51,588 nucleotides of DNA from Methanosarcina sp. (GTDB lineage: Archaea > Halobacteriota > Methanosarcinia > Methanosarcinales > Methanosarcinaceae). Every line of letters begins with the position of its first letter. Positions within the stretch are counted from its first letter, which is position 1. A model generated the notes under the pieces. That model saw nothing but the letters and a program-made list of their open reading frames with translations, was not told the origin of the DNA and searched no databases. A program made the position numbers and the translations under genes. Where the stretch lies: NCBI GenBank assembly GCA_003164755.1, contig PLUB01000119.1:1-51588 (forward strand), read 5' to 3'. Positions 1-9,836 of the stretch are shown in pieces.

Positions 1-74
1 ATTTTGATAAACTCCTAATTATTTGATTATTGGATATTTTAAATGTCTTAACAATAATTTATACTCATAAAAAT

Positions 75-1001
75 TCTTACTTATTTTGCTCTTAAAGAAG
101 AATACAAACCTCTTAAGTCAGAAGACGACGAACTTGATGAAAGTAATTCCTTAATCGATTGTAAATTTTTATTATCATTTTTGAGTCCATATATCTAAAC
201 AAAACAGTTGTTTGATCAGATCTGAAGCTAATGTAGTCATTATATTAAAATATTTATTTTACAGCAATTTATGGTTTTTCCGATATTGAACTTGAGAAAG
301 AATGTATTGATCGATTTTTTTTCAAGATATTTCTTGGTTTTCCTGAGTACATATAAGAAAGTACCACAATCTGATCATTCAGAAAAAGAATTATTGATAA
401 CTGCAAGGGAATAAATATGAAGATAGTTAAAAAGCCAACTTAAGTGCTTTGATTTTGAAAATAAAAATAGGACTTATTCAAGATCTGCTCTTATCTATTC
501 AGATCCTGGGCATGTAGAGGCATATAAATCTCGAGAAAATGAAGCAAAAACAAAGAGACTTAGAGAAGGAACCTGGACAAAAAAGGTACCGAATCACACT
601 TTGGATATAAATGTCATATAATAAAGAATAGGGTTTATGAACTGATCGGAAGATTAAAAACAACAACTGCTTCACATCATGATTCCAAGGTAAATTTATT
701 AGAAAAAATGAAGTTGTTTACAGAGACAAAGGATACTTTGGAGCAAAATCAAAAGGTTATTATGCAACAATGAAAAGAGCAGTAAAAGAACATATTATGG
801 GAAGAAAGGATATCTAAAAAACAAGAGAATTGCTTAAAAAAAGTTTAGAGGAACAAGCTTATTCAGTAACTAAAAAGATATTCAAATCAGGAAAAGTTTT
901 TGTTATTACTATTCAAAGAGTGAATCTAAAGATGTTGTGTAAAGGTTTTTGTTATAATTTTAATCATTTGATGACATTGAAAATTAAAGGAGTATTTTAA
1001 G
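75..1001 (+). pseudogene. Decayed IS5-type DDE transposase (copy 1)
   Basis: Conceptual translation in shifting frames recovers the order of an IS5-type transposase common in Methanosarcina. An N-terminal stretch (YFALKEEYKPLKSEDDE) is followed by a LEKECIDRFFFKIFLGFPEY block near 290-350, then DPGH and ENEAKTKRLREGTWTKK near 505-585. The C-terminal block YRDKGYFGAKSKGYYATMKR follows near 720-780, then a tail ending in GVF. Several frameshifts and in-frame stops interrupt it, so it cannot be expressed as one protein. A second copy on the other strand near 44.6-45.2 kb shares its 3' tail (about 1003-1140). Family assignment is from recalled motif order. Confidence 0.75.
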
Positions 1002-1829
1002 GATAGTGGAAGCTATCTTTAAAATCAAGGAATAATGAATCAGAAAAGAAAAAATTGGGTCAAATACAAGAATTTGTAGAGAAGAGGTGAATAGAATTTC
1101 AGCGAAAAGCAAAATCAAAGGTAAATAGGAATCCTCTTTAGTAGTTCTGACAAAGAAATTAAACAATGAGTTAAATTATTCAGCCTGACAAAAAAAATGT
1201 CAAAGCCATCTTTACTAAGATTCAATGTACAAATTTCAGCGAGCTGATTTTATTTAGCTGTCAGCTAAAGATCATGTTTTTCAGTTTTCCATCAGTTGGT
1301 AATCAGAAGTATATGTTGCTTCAAAATATATTTCAGTAAGCTGATTTTTTTGTAGGGCGATAAGTAATCAATAAGTTAATATTAATTAACAGTACACTTA
1401 CTATTAATATTTTATGGGAGTTACTTAAAATGTAATCCTCATAGTATAAAAATTAACACTTTATCATATGAGAAAAATGATTTTTATAGTCACTTAACAA
1501 AATTTACACACTGATCCTAAAATTAGAGATGAAACATGGAAAGTACGGAAAAAAAGCTGGAAACAGGTAGTAAGAGAAAAGCTTTTCAGTTGCTTTCAGA
1601 GCTTTCCTTCATTTAACTTTAAATTCTAAAAGCATTAGGACGATGTGTTCACTTGATGATAAATTAATTTCGCCAAGATCATGAAGTTTTACTTTTTATT
1701 TGATGACTACAAGCTTAAACAAGAAAATCTAGGAAATCTTGTAATAATTAATAATTATACATACTAACTTAAGAATAATATATTGAAATCTATTTGAATC
1801 ACAAACTAATATGCTGGAGATGGACGAAG
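1002..1829. other. Gene-free stretch, IS tail and AT-rich DNA
   Basis: About 1003-1140 is the conserved tail of the IS5-type element, also found near 44.64-44.76 kb and partly near 36.24-36.31 kb. Near 1165 the sequence TTAAATTATTCAGCCTGAC resembles the end of the small MITE-like elements at 9.3 and 11.6 kb. From 1250 to 1350 the motif AGCTGATTTT recurs. I see no coding frame here other than chance ORFs. Confidence 0.5.
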
Positions 1830-2903
1830 ATGGAAAAAAGCGGAAATCTTAAAGAAATTAGATCTCTTCTTAAAAAATTCACAAACGCTCATGGGATTTC
1901 GGGCTATGAAGATGATATCCGTGATCTTCTTGAAATGGAAATAGAGCCATATGTTGACACTATTCGGAGAGATATCATGGGGAATCTTATAGCTACCAAA
2001 AAAGGAGACAGACCTTCTGTAATGCTGGCTGCTCACATGGACGAAATTGGGCTCATGATCAAATATATTGATGATAACGGATTTCTCCGTTTTGTAGAGA
2101 TCGGAGGATGGTTTGACCAGACACTCCTCAGCCAGAGAGTTATAGTTCATGGCAAGAAAGGTTCAATTCCAGGTGTAATTGGTTCCAAGCCTCCACATTT
2201 GATGAAAGAAGATGACAGGAAAAAGCCTGTGAAATTGGAAGATATGTTTATTGATATCGGAGCGAAGGATCGGGAAGATGCTGAAAACATCGGAATAGAG
2301 ATCGGTACGTCAGTTAGTATTGACCGCGAATTTCTGTCTCTAGCAAACGGTATGGTTACTTCCAAAGCTTTTGATGATCGTGTTGGGATTGTAATCCTAA
2401 TAGAGGTTATGAAACAGCTTTCTAAGCATAAAATTGAAGCAAATATCTCTGCTGTAGGTACGGTTCAGGAGGAAGTAGGACTGAAGGGAGCAAAAACCTC
2501 TACTTTTGGGCTTGTACCTAACGTGGCTATTGCTCTTGATACCACTGTTCCTGGCGATTATCCAGGCATCAGCAAAATCGATTCTTCCCTTGAAGTAGGG
2601 AAAGGGCCTGTAATTAACGTAGCCGATGCATCTGGAAGAGGCCTTATAGCCCATCCTCAGGTTCTTAAGTGGCTGAGGGAGACTGCAGCCGATAATAAAA
2701 TTTCGTATCAGTTGAACGTTGGTTCTGGTGGAACTACTGATGCTACATCGATACACCTCACAAAAGAAGGTATTCCTACAGGCACTGTTAGTATAGCCAC
2801 CAGGTATGTCCATTCCCCAGTTGAGGTTCTGGATATATCAGACGTTGAAGCAAGCGTCTTGTTGATTGTAAAAGCAATAGAAAATGTTAGCAGATATTTC
2901 TGA
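1830..2903 (+). CDS. M42 family metallopeptidase (aminopeptidase)
   Basis: A 357-residue cytoplasmic peptidase of the M42 family (TET/glutamyl aminopeptidase/FrvX-like), expected to trim peptides from proteolysis. Di-zinc site residues are all visible: H69 and D71 (AAHMDEIG), D182 (AFDDRVG), E214-E215 (QEEVG, with the catalytic Glu), D237 (ALDTT) and H328 (YVHSP). Length fits the family. I chose ATG 1830 because GGAGA at 1815-1819 gives a 10-nt spacing and the N-terminus then matches the family; an in-frame TTG at 1794 would add 12 unlikely residues. It stands alone, with IS debris on both sides. Some relatives were annotated as cellulases, which I consider historical mislabelling. Confidence 0.93.
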   Translation: MEKSGNLKEIRSLLKKFTNAHGISGYEDDIRDLLEMEIEPYVDTIRRDIMGNLIATKKGDRPSVMLAAHMDEIGLMIKYIDDNGFLRFVEIGGWFDQTLLSQRVIVHGKKGSIPGVIGSKPPHLMKEDDRKKPVKLEDMFIDIGAKDREDAENIGIEIGTSVSIDREFLSLANGMVTSKAFDDRVGIVILIEVMKQLSKHKIEANISAVGTVQEEVGLKGAKTSTFGLVPNVAIALDTTVPGDYPGISKIDSSLEVGKGPVINVADASGRGLIAHPQVLKWLRETAADNKISYQLNVGSGGTTDATSIHLTKEGIPTGTVSIATRYVHSPVEVLDISDVEASVLLIVKAIENVSRYF

Positions 2904-3039
2904 TCAACTTTCCGTAGATTTACCAAGAATGCCATCTACTTTCTTGATATGATAGTAGCTCAAAAATTAATCTAACCTTCAATGAATAATTGTTGGTAAA
3001 TAGGCAAACCAATTGTGCATATGTGTATATCTGCGGAAT

Positions 3040-3130
3040 AGCGAGTAATGTTATTGAAAACAAATTATAAAATAATTCCGCATCTACTTTGGTTTTTTTT
3101 ATGCGTAGATGCTTTCGTATCTCGTGTATT
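3040..3130 (-). pseudogene. IS110-type transposase N-terminal scrap
   Basis: Read on the minus strand, a short segment gives RIKKTKVDAELFYNLF, matching the KTDxxDAExxA segment of IS110-family transposases. The DNA aligns by eye with 9010-9080 and 11885-11950 in the two larger IS110-type remnants (shared ATGCGTA and TCTACTTT stretches). Nothing else of the gene is recognisable here. Confidence 0.4.
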
Positions 3131-3282
3131 GTTGTTGTTGCTTTTCATAAGTTATACAAAGTTTGGAAGCAAGGAAAAAAACTTTTATGGTTGCCTAAAC
3201 CACCAAATTTGTGTATTATTTCTGCCAATTTAAATTACTAATTCATAGGGTAGCGAAATAGCCTAAAATACCAATTTAACAT

Positions 3283-3480
3283 TGCGTGATCAAAGTCACA
3301 TTTGAGCTTTCTATAGCAATTCACTAATTTGTTTTTAGAAATTTTTGACAGCCAAAATTGGAACAAACTTTCTACCCAAAATAACGATACAGTAATGCTC
3401 AAAAAAAGTATTTTGGAGAATACTTTGATTTATTTGAGCTTTTTATTCGAAGAGTTTCATACTTGTATCTAAGCTAATTT
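3283..3480. repeat. ~200-nt dispersed repeat, copy 1
   Basis: This segment aligns by eye with 9553-9760 over its whole length. Shared blocks in the same order are ACCAATTTAACAT, GATCAAA.TCACATTT, GGCAATTCA and CCAAAATAA followed by GATA.AGT, then TTATTTATTTG. The copies are roughly 70% identical. No coding frame is shared. It probably derives from the outer part of a decayed mobile element, since an IS110-type scrap lies next to it here and a larger IS110-type remnant is near the other copy. Confidence 0.55.
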
Positions 3481-3513
3481 CATATTAAGAAAGGATTTGT
3501 GTCCTTGTATCAA

Positions 3514-3625
3514 TTGAGGATTTCGACGAACCCTCAATTTTGTCATATGCTTCTCAATTTTGTCATATGCTTATAAGTGGCGCATAAATAACTCGTGAAA
3601 ATCAGAGGTTTCTGGAATCCCCTAC
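3514..3625. repeat. ~95-nt dispersed repeat, copy A (with internal duplication)
   Basis: One of five copies of a short repeat. Its core reads GAGGATTTCGA, then TCATATGCTTATAA, then CTCGTGAAAATCAGA, then GGAATCC. The ends are inverted (GAGGATTTC against GGAATCC). This copy is longer than the others because the 20-nt segment at 3533-3552 is repeated exactly at 3553-3572. Confidence 0.75.
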
Positions 3626-4600
3626 CTAATATTATCTAAATGGATTTAAAGTATCCATTAACAAAGAATTTATTTTAATGAAATCAAAATCTTATTTTTT
3701 TGCATGTTTGTTGAAAAAATCTGTAGCCCTTTATCACCTGTTTGCTTTTATTTCCAAAACGCACAGGGTATATTTTCTGTTCTTTTTTTTCGCACTTCAT
3801 TGAGGTGATTTAGAGCAGATCTTCTTAAATGCATGAAAACAAAAAAATTGGTTCCACTGGAAATTTAATTCTGAAAAAATCAAACTAATTAACTGACAAT
3901 CGGATATTTTTACAAATTCTATATATGGAGAAAAACAAAAGTATTTTAAGTTGCATAATCTTGGAAATGAAAACTTCTCCGATGTATGTGAATTAGTTTT
4001 TGCAGAAGACTATATGGAAAGAAACTTGAGGCCAGAAGAGCTAATAAAAAGAAGCTTATTGGAGAAAGTACCCTCTGAAGGGAATTTTTCAATAATCTAG
4101 CTCCTGGTAGATGAGTCTCATATTTTAGTATTTTCAAGGAGAAAGCATTCATTGGAGAACTTATTCACCGTTTTCTATATAGAGCTGGCGAGATGGTTTC
4201 ATTTTCTTCTGGAAACCAAGCGACTTGCGTCTTCATCCGAATGTAATTTATTAGAGTAAACTTCTTACCTCCCACAACTTACTGATCGTGATGATAGTCT
4301 GACTCTAAAAACCTCAGTCTACTTTATATGCAGGAAAATCCCCAAGTTATCTGGAGAAGATCGGAGGCAAAAGAGGAGCTGCACTTATAGTTTATGATCA
4401 TTTTGAGTCTTCCCACCTTGTGCATTCACCTACAGAAATATGGTACATATGGGGGGGTATATAATGTTTCTCGAACTCCAAGCAAACAAACACGGCGAAG
4501 AATTCGCAACTTAATAATTTAAACAATTATTTGTCATATTTTAAGAGTAAGTTTCGGAGTGAAAAAGCTGAAATGTTGATCAACTTTGATACTCATCAGG
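3626..4600. other. Gene-poor stretch with two unrecognised coding scraps
   Basis: No intact gene. On the plus strand, 3952-4105 translates openly and includes SDVCELVFAEDYMERNLRPE. About 4330-4465 gives SYLEKIGGKRGAALIVYD. Both look like remnants of genes I do not recognise. They lack start codons with SDs and end in stops. Confidence 0.4.
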
Positions 4601-4605
4601 AGATT

Positions 4606-4613
4606 ATTTAAAT
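4606..4613 (+). promoter_or_regulatory. Candidate TATA box for leuD-like gene
   Basis: TTTAAATA lies about 110 nt upstream of the leuD-like start codon in a purine-preceded context (GATTATTTAAATAC). This suits an archaeal TATA element, but AT-rich DNA gives many such matches. Confidence 0.3.
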
Positions 4614-4716
4614 ACTAACTGTGATACTTCAACTCTGTTAATGTAATTCAGTTACAGCTGAAAGTATTTTCTGATGGTAGTATTAAAATAATTGCAGCAA
4701 ATAAGTGGTGAAGTTT

Positions 4717-5205
4717 ATGAAAAGAAGGGCCTGGAAATTCGGAGACAATGTGGATACAGATGCAATAATACCCGGAAGATACCTGGTTTTCAATACCCCG
4801 GAAGATCTTTCAAAGTATACATTTGAAGGGGTACGCTCAGAGTTTGCAAAAAATGTTCAAGAGGATGATATCGTGGTCGCTGGAAGTAATTTTGGATGCG
4901 GGTCCTCTCGCGAGCATGCACCCCTAGCTTTTAAAGGGTTAAAGATAAACTGTGTAATTGCAAAGTCTTTTGCAAGAATTTTTTTCAGGAATTCGATAAA
5001 TATCGGAGTTCCTGTTCTTGAATGCCCGGATACTGACCGGATCGATGATGGAGATGAGCTTGAGGTAAACCTTTCAACCGGAGTTATTGAAAACAAAACA
5101 AAAGGAGAAACCTACCAGGCAACCCCACTCCCTGATTTTGTCCGAGAGATCGTTGATGTGGGAGGGCTTGTGGAATATGCTAGAAAACTTGTTTCTAAGC
5201 GCTAA
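4717..5205 (+). CDS. leuD: 3-isopropylmalate dehydratase small subunit (LeuD-like)
   Basis: A 162-residue small subunit of the aconitase-type hydro-lyases. It would pair with a LeuC-type Fe-S large subunit, not encoded in this window, to interconvert 2- and 3-isopropylmalate. The swivel-domain signature [14 protein letters not shown] is at about residues 56-69. The substrate loop reads YLVF at residues 22-25. From memory, YLV-type loops go with isopropylmalate isomerase and YLR-type loops with methanogen homoaconitase, so I favour the leucine enzyme over coenzyme B synthesis. ATG 4717 is preferred, with GGTGA just upstream. The dehydrogenase that would act next lies downstream in the same direction. 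Confidence 0.82.
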   Translation: MKRRAWKFGDNVDTDAIIPGRYLVFNTPEDLSKYTFEGVRSEFAKNVQEDDIVVAGSNFGCGSSREHAPLAFKGLKINCVIAKSFARIFFRNSINIGVPVLECPDTDRIDDGDELEVNLSTGVIENKTKGETYQATPLPDFVREIVDVGGLVEYARKLVSKR

Positions 5206-5333
5206 GGAAAGAAATCTATACACAGACATACTTCTTAAAAATATTAATATGATTTGAAAATATCGATTTTGATCCAAGATATTTATTTATCACTGATTGC
5301 TTGGAAAATAAAAACATGATCATTAGTCTACAG
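5206..5333. other. Intergenic, nothing recognised
   Basis: AT-rich spacer after the leuD-like gene, leading into a short dispersed repeat. No feature seen. Confidence 0.5.
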
Positions 5334-5424
5334 TTAAATTAAATAAGCCCACATAAATCCACTTTGTGAATCTTAGTAAATATGATTATTGATTGTTGTT
5401 TAACCCAGGCTGTAAAGTCATTAT
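5334..5424. repeat. Partial ~200-nt MITE-like element (right half)
   Basis: AAATAAGCCCAC, then TTTGTGAATCTTAGTAAATATG, then AACCCAGGCTGTAAAG parallels the right halves of the elements at 9276-9466 and 11584-11786, which share TTTGCTCAGTGAATC, an AAATATG-like stretch and CAGGCTAATAGTTA. The left half is not recognisable. It lies between leuD and leuB, so it may have lengthened the spacer of a former operon. Confidence 0.45.
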
Positions 5425-5500
5425 GAGATAATATCTTACTTATTTGATATTTCGCAATAAAATAAGCAAGTTTGCCTATAAATTCGAAAGGAGCAAAAAT

Positions 5501-6628
5501 ATGACGCAGTATAAGATTCCGGTTATCCCAGGTGACGGAATAGGCCCAGAAGTCATCTTCGAAGGCAGAAAAGTCATAGATGCAGCCGGCGAAAGATTTG
5601 GTTTTGATATAGAATGGATTGAATACCCGCATGGGGCAAATCATTACCTAGAAACAGGAGAATTGATTTCGGAAGGGACATTAAAAGAATTATCCGGCTA
5701 TCCTGCCATTTACCTCGGTTCCATTGGAGACCCGAGGATTGCCCCAGGGATTCTTGAGAAGGGAATCTTATTAACCGCACGCTTTTATTTTGATCAGTAT
5801 GTCAATCTTCGCCCGATAAAGCTCCTCGACGGCGTCTGGACCCCGCTCAAAGACAAAACATCAAAAGATATCGACTTCGTGGTGGTCAGGGAAAACACAG
5901 AAGATTTCTACGTTGGAATAGGTGGCAGGGCAAAAAAAGGCGCGAGCAAAGATATTCTCGAAGTTAAAAGGACGCTATACTCTGCAAAATTCGGCCTTGA
6001 TATTGAGACTGACAGTGAAGAAATAGGGTATCAGATAGGCTTGATTTCCAAAGAAGGCACAAAAAGAGTTATGGAGTATGCTTTTTCCATTGCCGAAAAC
6101 CGAAAGAAACATGTTTCATCCGTGGACAAAGCAAATGTACTTTCCGACATTTACGGCTTATGGAGAGAAGAATTCAACACGATCTCTGCAAAACATCCGT
6201 CCGTTAAAACTGACTTCAATTTCGTTGACTCCATTACCATGTGGTTTGTGAAAAATCCAGAATGGTTTGATGTTGTCGTAACCCCGAATATGTTCGGAGA
6301 TATAATCACCGATCTCGGAGCCATAATTCAGGGCGGTCTCGGCCTCGCTCCCGGAGGGAACATTAACCCGAAAGGCACAAGTATGTTCGAGCCTATTCAT
6401 GGCTCCGCCCCGAAATATAAGAATCAGAATAAAGTCAACCCGATTGCAACAATCTGGGCAGGTGCTATGCTCATCGAACAACTAGGAGAAAAGGAAGCTT
6501 CAGCCACAATAGTGGATGCAATCCAGAAAAATCTTCTTGCCAGCATAGTCAAAACTTATGATATGGGTGGTATGAGCAGTACCTCAGATGTAGGGAGCGA
6601 CATTGCAAGAAGAGTTATGGATAGTTAA
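5501..6628 (+). CDS. leuB: 3-isopropylmalate dehydrogenase (isocitrate/isopropylmalate DH family)
   Basis: A 375-residue NAD(P)-dependent beta-decarboxylating dehydrogenase. It begins [15 protein letters not shown], has the RENTEDFY phosphate/substrate loop, [15 protein letters not shown] with the metal-binding aspartates, and [20 protein letters not shown] at the nucleotide site. Placement after a LeuD-like subunit suggests oxidation of 3-isopropylmalate to the leucine precursor. The homoisocitrate/threo-isocitrate enzyme of coenzyme B synthesis (AksF) is the main alternative, because the subfamilies look alike. ATG 5501 has a strong AAAGGAG at 5487-5493, 7 nt away. The frame is open upstream to 5444, but that part does not match the family. 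Confidence 0.82.
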   Translation: MTQYKIPVIPGDGIGPEVIFEGRKVIDAAGERFGFDIEWIEYPHGANHYLETGELISEGTLKELSGYPAIYLGSIGDPRIAPGILEKGILLTARFYFDQYVNLRPIKLLDGVWTPLKDKTSKDIDFVVVRENTEDFYVGIGGRAKKGASKDILEVKRTLYSAKFGLDIETDSEEIGYQIGLISKEGTKRVMEYAFSIAENRKKHVSSVDKANVLSDIYGLWREEFNTISAKHPSVKTDFNFVDSITMWFVKNPEWFDVVVTPNMFGDIITDLGAIIQGGLGLAPGGNINPKGTSMFEPIHGSAPKYKNQNKVNPIATIWAGAMLIEQLGEKEASATIVDAIQKNLLASIVKTYDMGGMSSTSDVGSDIARRVMDS

Positions 6629-6636
6629 TTCAAATC

Positions 6637-6690
6637 GTTCTCTCTTTACTTTTATCTTTTTATTGGTTTTATTTTTTCAGTCCATTCTTT
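6637..6690 (+). terminator. T-rich gene end after leuB
   Basis: The 50 nt after the leuB stop contain several T-runs (TTTATCTTTTTATT, TTTTATTTTTT) without a hairpin. This is the usual form of archaeal factor-assisted U-tract termination. Confidence 0.4.
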
Positions 6691-6804
6691 TTTTCTTCAT
6701 CTCCTTCTTTAGATTGTTTTTAGTCTCTTTTACATGCAAATTCTAGAAAATATTTCGATGGCTTCTATGGAAATATTTATAGCTTTGCGGTTTGTTTATG
6801 AATT

Positions 6805-6900
6805 TAGAGGATTTCGATAAAATCCTGAATTTCATCATATGCCTATAAATGGTATATCCGTGATTCGTGAAAATCAGATGTTTGTCGGAATCCTTTATAG
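6805..6900. repeat. ~95-nt dispersed repeat, copy B
   Basis: A well-preserved copy: TAGAGGATTTCGATAAAA at the left, CATCATATGCCTATAAATGG and TTCGTGAAAATCAGA in the middle, GTCGGAATCCTTTATA at the right. The left end pairs with the right end as an inverted repeat. It ends 33 nt before the start of the DUF1847 gene and so probably lies in that gene's leader or promoter. Confidence 0.75.
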
Positions 6901-6933
6901 TATCTTAATTTGCCAAAATTAGGGAGAAAAAGT

Positions 6934-7467
6934 GTGCAGTGTGCGTTATGTAGGAATAAGGATTGCCTTAAAGGCAAAAACTGTTCTGTTATTAAATCGG
7001 GGCTTAAATTTAGTGGTGATGACCTTAAAGCAGTAAGGATTTCCTCCTGGCTCGCTTCCAGTAATGTGAAAAGGACAAAGCTGGAAGAAATTACGATTTA
7101 TGCAAAAAGGTTGGGATACCGAAAAATAGGAATTGCTTTTTGTATAGAATATGAAAGGGAAGCACGGCTAGTCTATGATATTTTGTCAAGGTATTTTGAA
7201 GTGTTTTCGATTTGCTGTAAAGTTTGTGGATTAGATAAAACCGAGTTAGGAATACGTGAATCTGATGATTCTGAATTTGAAGTTGCCTGTAATCCTATAG
7301 GACAAGCTATTCTTCTGAACGGCGACTTTACTGATCTGAATATTCTTCTCGGGCTTAAAACAGGGTATGATATTATTTTTGCAAAATATTCTGCAGCTCC
7401 TTCGATAACTCTTCCTCTCCAGGAATTACCTCAGTTCTGGGATTCCGGAATCGATATTATTGAATGA
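6934..7467 (+). CDS. DUF1847 family metal-binding protein
   Basis: A 177-residue protein opening with VQCALCRNKDCLKGKNC, a cysteine cluster that suggests a metal or Fe-S site. Further cysteines sit in FSICCKVCG (mid-protein) and VACNP, which fits the DUF1847 pattern as I recall it. Function is unknown; no transmembrane segment is seen. I place the start at GTG 6934, with AGGGAG at 6921-6926 at 7-nt spacing. The TTG at 6910 would put AGGGAG inside the gene. A ~95-nt dispersed repeat lies directly upstream. It has no partner gene. Confidence 0.75.
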   Translation: MQCALCRNKDCLKGKNCSVIKSGLKFSGDDLKAVRISSWLASSNVKRTKLEEITIYAKRLGYRKIGIAFCIEYEREARLVYDILSRYFEVFSICCKVCGLDKTELGIRESDDSEFEVACNPIGQAILLNGDFTDLNILLGLKTGYDIIFAKYSAAPSITLPLQELPQFWDSGIDIIE

Positions 7468-7969
7468 ACGATACTAGATTATTTCTTTTTTGAGTCAAAG
7501 TTCGGGAAGATACATGATCGAAAAATCTAAGCTTGCATCTTCGATCTCATTTTTATACTAGCTCTGAATGCTTGAAAATCATAGCTCAAATTTTTGTTAT
7601 ATTCAGGGATTTAAGTGTTAGGGGGTACAGTCCGATTTTTGTGATCAATATGAAGACAGTGATTTAGATAATCAAGGCTTTTCCTGCGAGATTTTCAAGT
7701 TTGTGGCGGAATAAGATGATATCTATATTTCCTGTTCTAGCAAGAGGGAATGCTCGATTCCTAAATCAGTCTTCTCTCAAATTATCAGGAATATGAATCT
7801 TGTTGTTATGAGTAATGTAAAAATTCAATGAATTACTAGTGATAAATGCAGAATAATCTTCCAGTTTAATGAATTTTAAAATAAATAGTTCTTACGATGT
7901 TGTCAATATCTACAAAAACTTTAATTGAAAATAGGAGTCTGTGGTGTATACAGACTTAGAGACAAAATT
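7468..7969. other. Gene-free stretch
   Basis: AT-rich spacer with no frame of note, no hairpin I would defend and no match to other repeats in the window. Confidence 0.5.
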
Positions 7970-8061
7970 TAGAGAATTTCATAAATCTCTAAATTTTGTC
8001 ACATGCTTAGAAATGCTAAGTAAATGATTCGTGAAAGTTAGAGGTCTAGGAATCCTCTATA
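7970..8061. repeat. ~95-nt dispersed repeat, copy C
   Basis: TAGAGAATTTCATAAA at the left, TTTTGTCACATGCTTA and ATTCGTGAAAGTTAGAGG in the middle, TAGGAATCCTCTATAA at the right. The ends are inverted (TAGAG.ATT against AATCCTCTA). More diverged in the middle than copies B and E. Confidence 0.7.
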
Positions 8062-8159
8062 ATTTAACATGAAATTACTTACTAAATTGGTTCCTAACTT
8101 ACTCTCTTCATCCTTTTTTCTATAATTAGATTATTTCACTAATTATTACTCTAGCCTAT

Positions 8160-9260
8160 AATTACGAATAACTCAGTCTCAACAATGATCTTTTTTTGAA
8201 TTTCTCTCTTTTGAGACCTTGTCTCATCTTTTTATATTTCGTCATTTGCAATCGTATGCTATATAATTGTGGTAATTTTCCCTTTCAGAGCAATAATTCC
8301 CTTTACGTGTCCAAATGATCTCTTCTTAAGGCTAAAAAACATTTTTACTTTGTGTTTCCTCTTTCTTGTTGCTTCCTGAAAATCTGCGTTCGAATCTATC
8401 TAAATATCTCTGACGCCTTTCTGTGAATCTCAAGTTTTGGAATTTGCACTCAAATTGGTATAATTTCACAGCATATCTAAGCTATGAAGCAAGCTTATCT
8501 ATTGAAGAAATATCTTTGAAATTGCCTATTTCAGCAATTAAAATTGCTGCACCAATTTCTTCAATATCCGAAAACGAAATTAAAATTTACATTTCATTTT
8601 TATACTTACAATAAATATAATTACAAACTTCACTCTTCAACATTTTTATTCAAAAATCAAGATATTTTATAAAATTCAGACAAATCTGGAGTCTAATATA
8701 AAGAGCTTAGAGATATTTCTATGTCCAAAATCTCTCTTCTCTAAATCTTTTTTAAAATATTGCAAAGGCTTTCTATAATCTGATCAATACTCTCACCGAA
8801 GAGATTCCTGGTAAGAGAATTCTGTCATTCTTGCCAAAAAGATCTTTCAACACATAATTTAGATTAAACATTTTAGGTATGAGAATGGAGTAAGCTTCAT
8901 TTTTTACATTCATTTTTTTTGTGCAAATTGATGGCAAAGCCTAACATAAGACCGAAAGTAGTTATGATCTGTTTGGGAAATCTTGATTCTGAAGCGAGTT
9001 ATTAAGCACAATTTGTGCAATGAATTCTGAATCTACTTTATCTGTCTTTATATGCGTAAATGTCTCAAATTCCTTGTATTTTTAGCTATAATAGGTAGAT
9101 GTTTTATCAATGAGTCCTAAATAGGAATACAAAAGTCACTTGTTGATTCACCTGCACCAACTTCACATTTTTTCTGATATAACCCAAATTCTTAAGAGCT
9201 GAAATTCGATCATAATCTCTACCAAAACTTTGCTTCTGTTTTTCACTTGAAATATGAGGA
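8160..9260 (-). pseudogene. Decayed IS110-type transposase (copy 1)
   Basis: Minus-strand translation in changing frames gives KTDKVDSEFIAQIVLNN (N-terminal DEDD-domain segment, about 9010-9070). Then a FNLNYVLKDLFGKNDRILL block (about 8810-8880), and DIEEIGAAILIAEIGNFKDI (about 8510-8570), the PGIG/AAxIxAEIG region of Transposase_20. Many stops and frameshifts make it non-functional. It aligns along its length with the second copy at 10.87-11.99 kb. The 3' end near 8090-8230 also resembles 24905-25070. Confidence 0.65.
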
Positions 9261-9275
9261 TAAGTAAAAATGAAA

Positions 9276-9466
9276 AAATTTAACTATTCAGTCTATCAAA
9301 AAACAGTTGGATAATATTTTTTTTGATTCAAAGGAGACTTTTGATTACTAACTGAGGTAAAAATAATAGTCAATGTCAAGTAAATAAGCTCACCGAGATT
9401 TGCTCAGTGAATCGTAGCAAAGATGCTTGTTTATATTTTTTTGCTCAGGCTAATAGTTAATTAAAA
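9276..9466. mobile_element. ~200-nt MITE-like element, copy 1
   Basis: Left end TTTAACTATTCAGTCTATC and right end GCTCAGGCTAATAGTTAATT are inverted copies of each other (TTAACTATTxAGYCT). The interior shares CAAAAA.CAGTTGG, GACTTTTGATT and ATTTGCTCAGTGAATCGTAG with 11584-11786. No coding capacity, so a non-autonomous element is likely. The right end also occurs, with no clear left end, at 5334-5424 and 42483-42563. Confidence 0.6.
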
Positions 9467-9552
9467 ATGTTTGTTAATGTCTAAACCACAAGAATTGTCT
9501 AGTATTTCTAAGAATGCGAATCATTATTTTATTAAGCAGCGGCGTTGACTAA

Positions 9553-9760
9553 AAAACCAATTTAACATCTGCGATCAAAATCACATTTAAGCCGTCGATG
9601 GCAATTCAGTGATTAGTTTTTCGATGGTTTTGAAAACCAAAATTACGACAAATATCCTGCCCAAAATAAAGATAGAGTCGATGTTCAAAAAAGGTTAAGT
9701 TGAAAAATACTTTTATTTATTTGTGCCTGCTATTCAAAGAATTTCTAATTTTTTTGAGTT
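9553..9760. repeat. ~200-nt dispersed repeat, copy 2
   Basis: Aligns with 3283-3480; shared blocks are listed there. It ends about 75 nt beyond the 3' end of hdrB. Confidence 0.55.
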
Positions 9761-9836
9761 TAAGAATAATGAATTGAAATTTATCTTTGTGTTACTTATT
9801 TTTATTCCTAAACCTCTTCCTTCAAAACATTTTGCC

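Noticed and set aside
8380..8400. tRNA T-loop-like GTTCGAATC
   Set aside because: No acceptor or anticodon stem can be drawn around it, and it lies inside the IS110-type remnant with a matching GTTCGAACC in the second copy.
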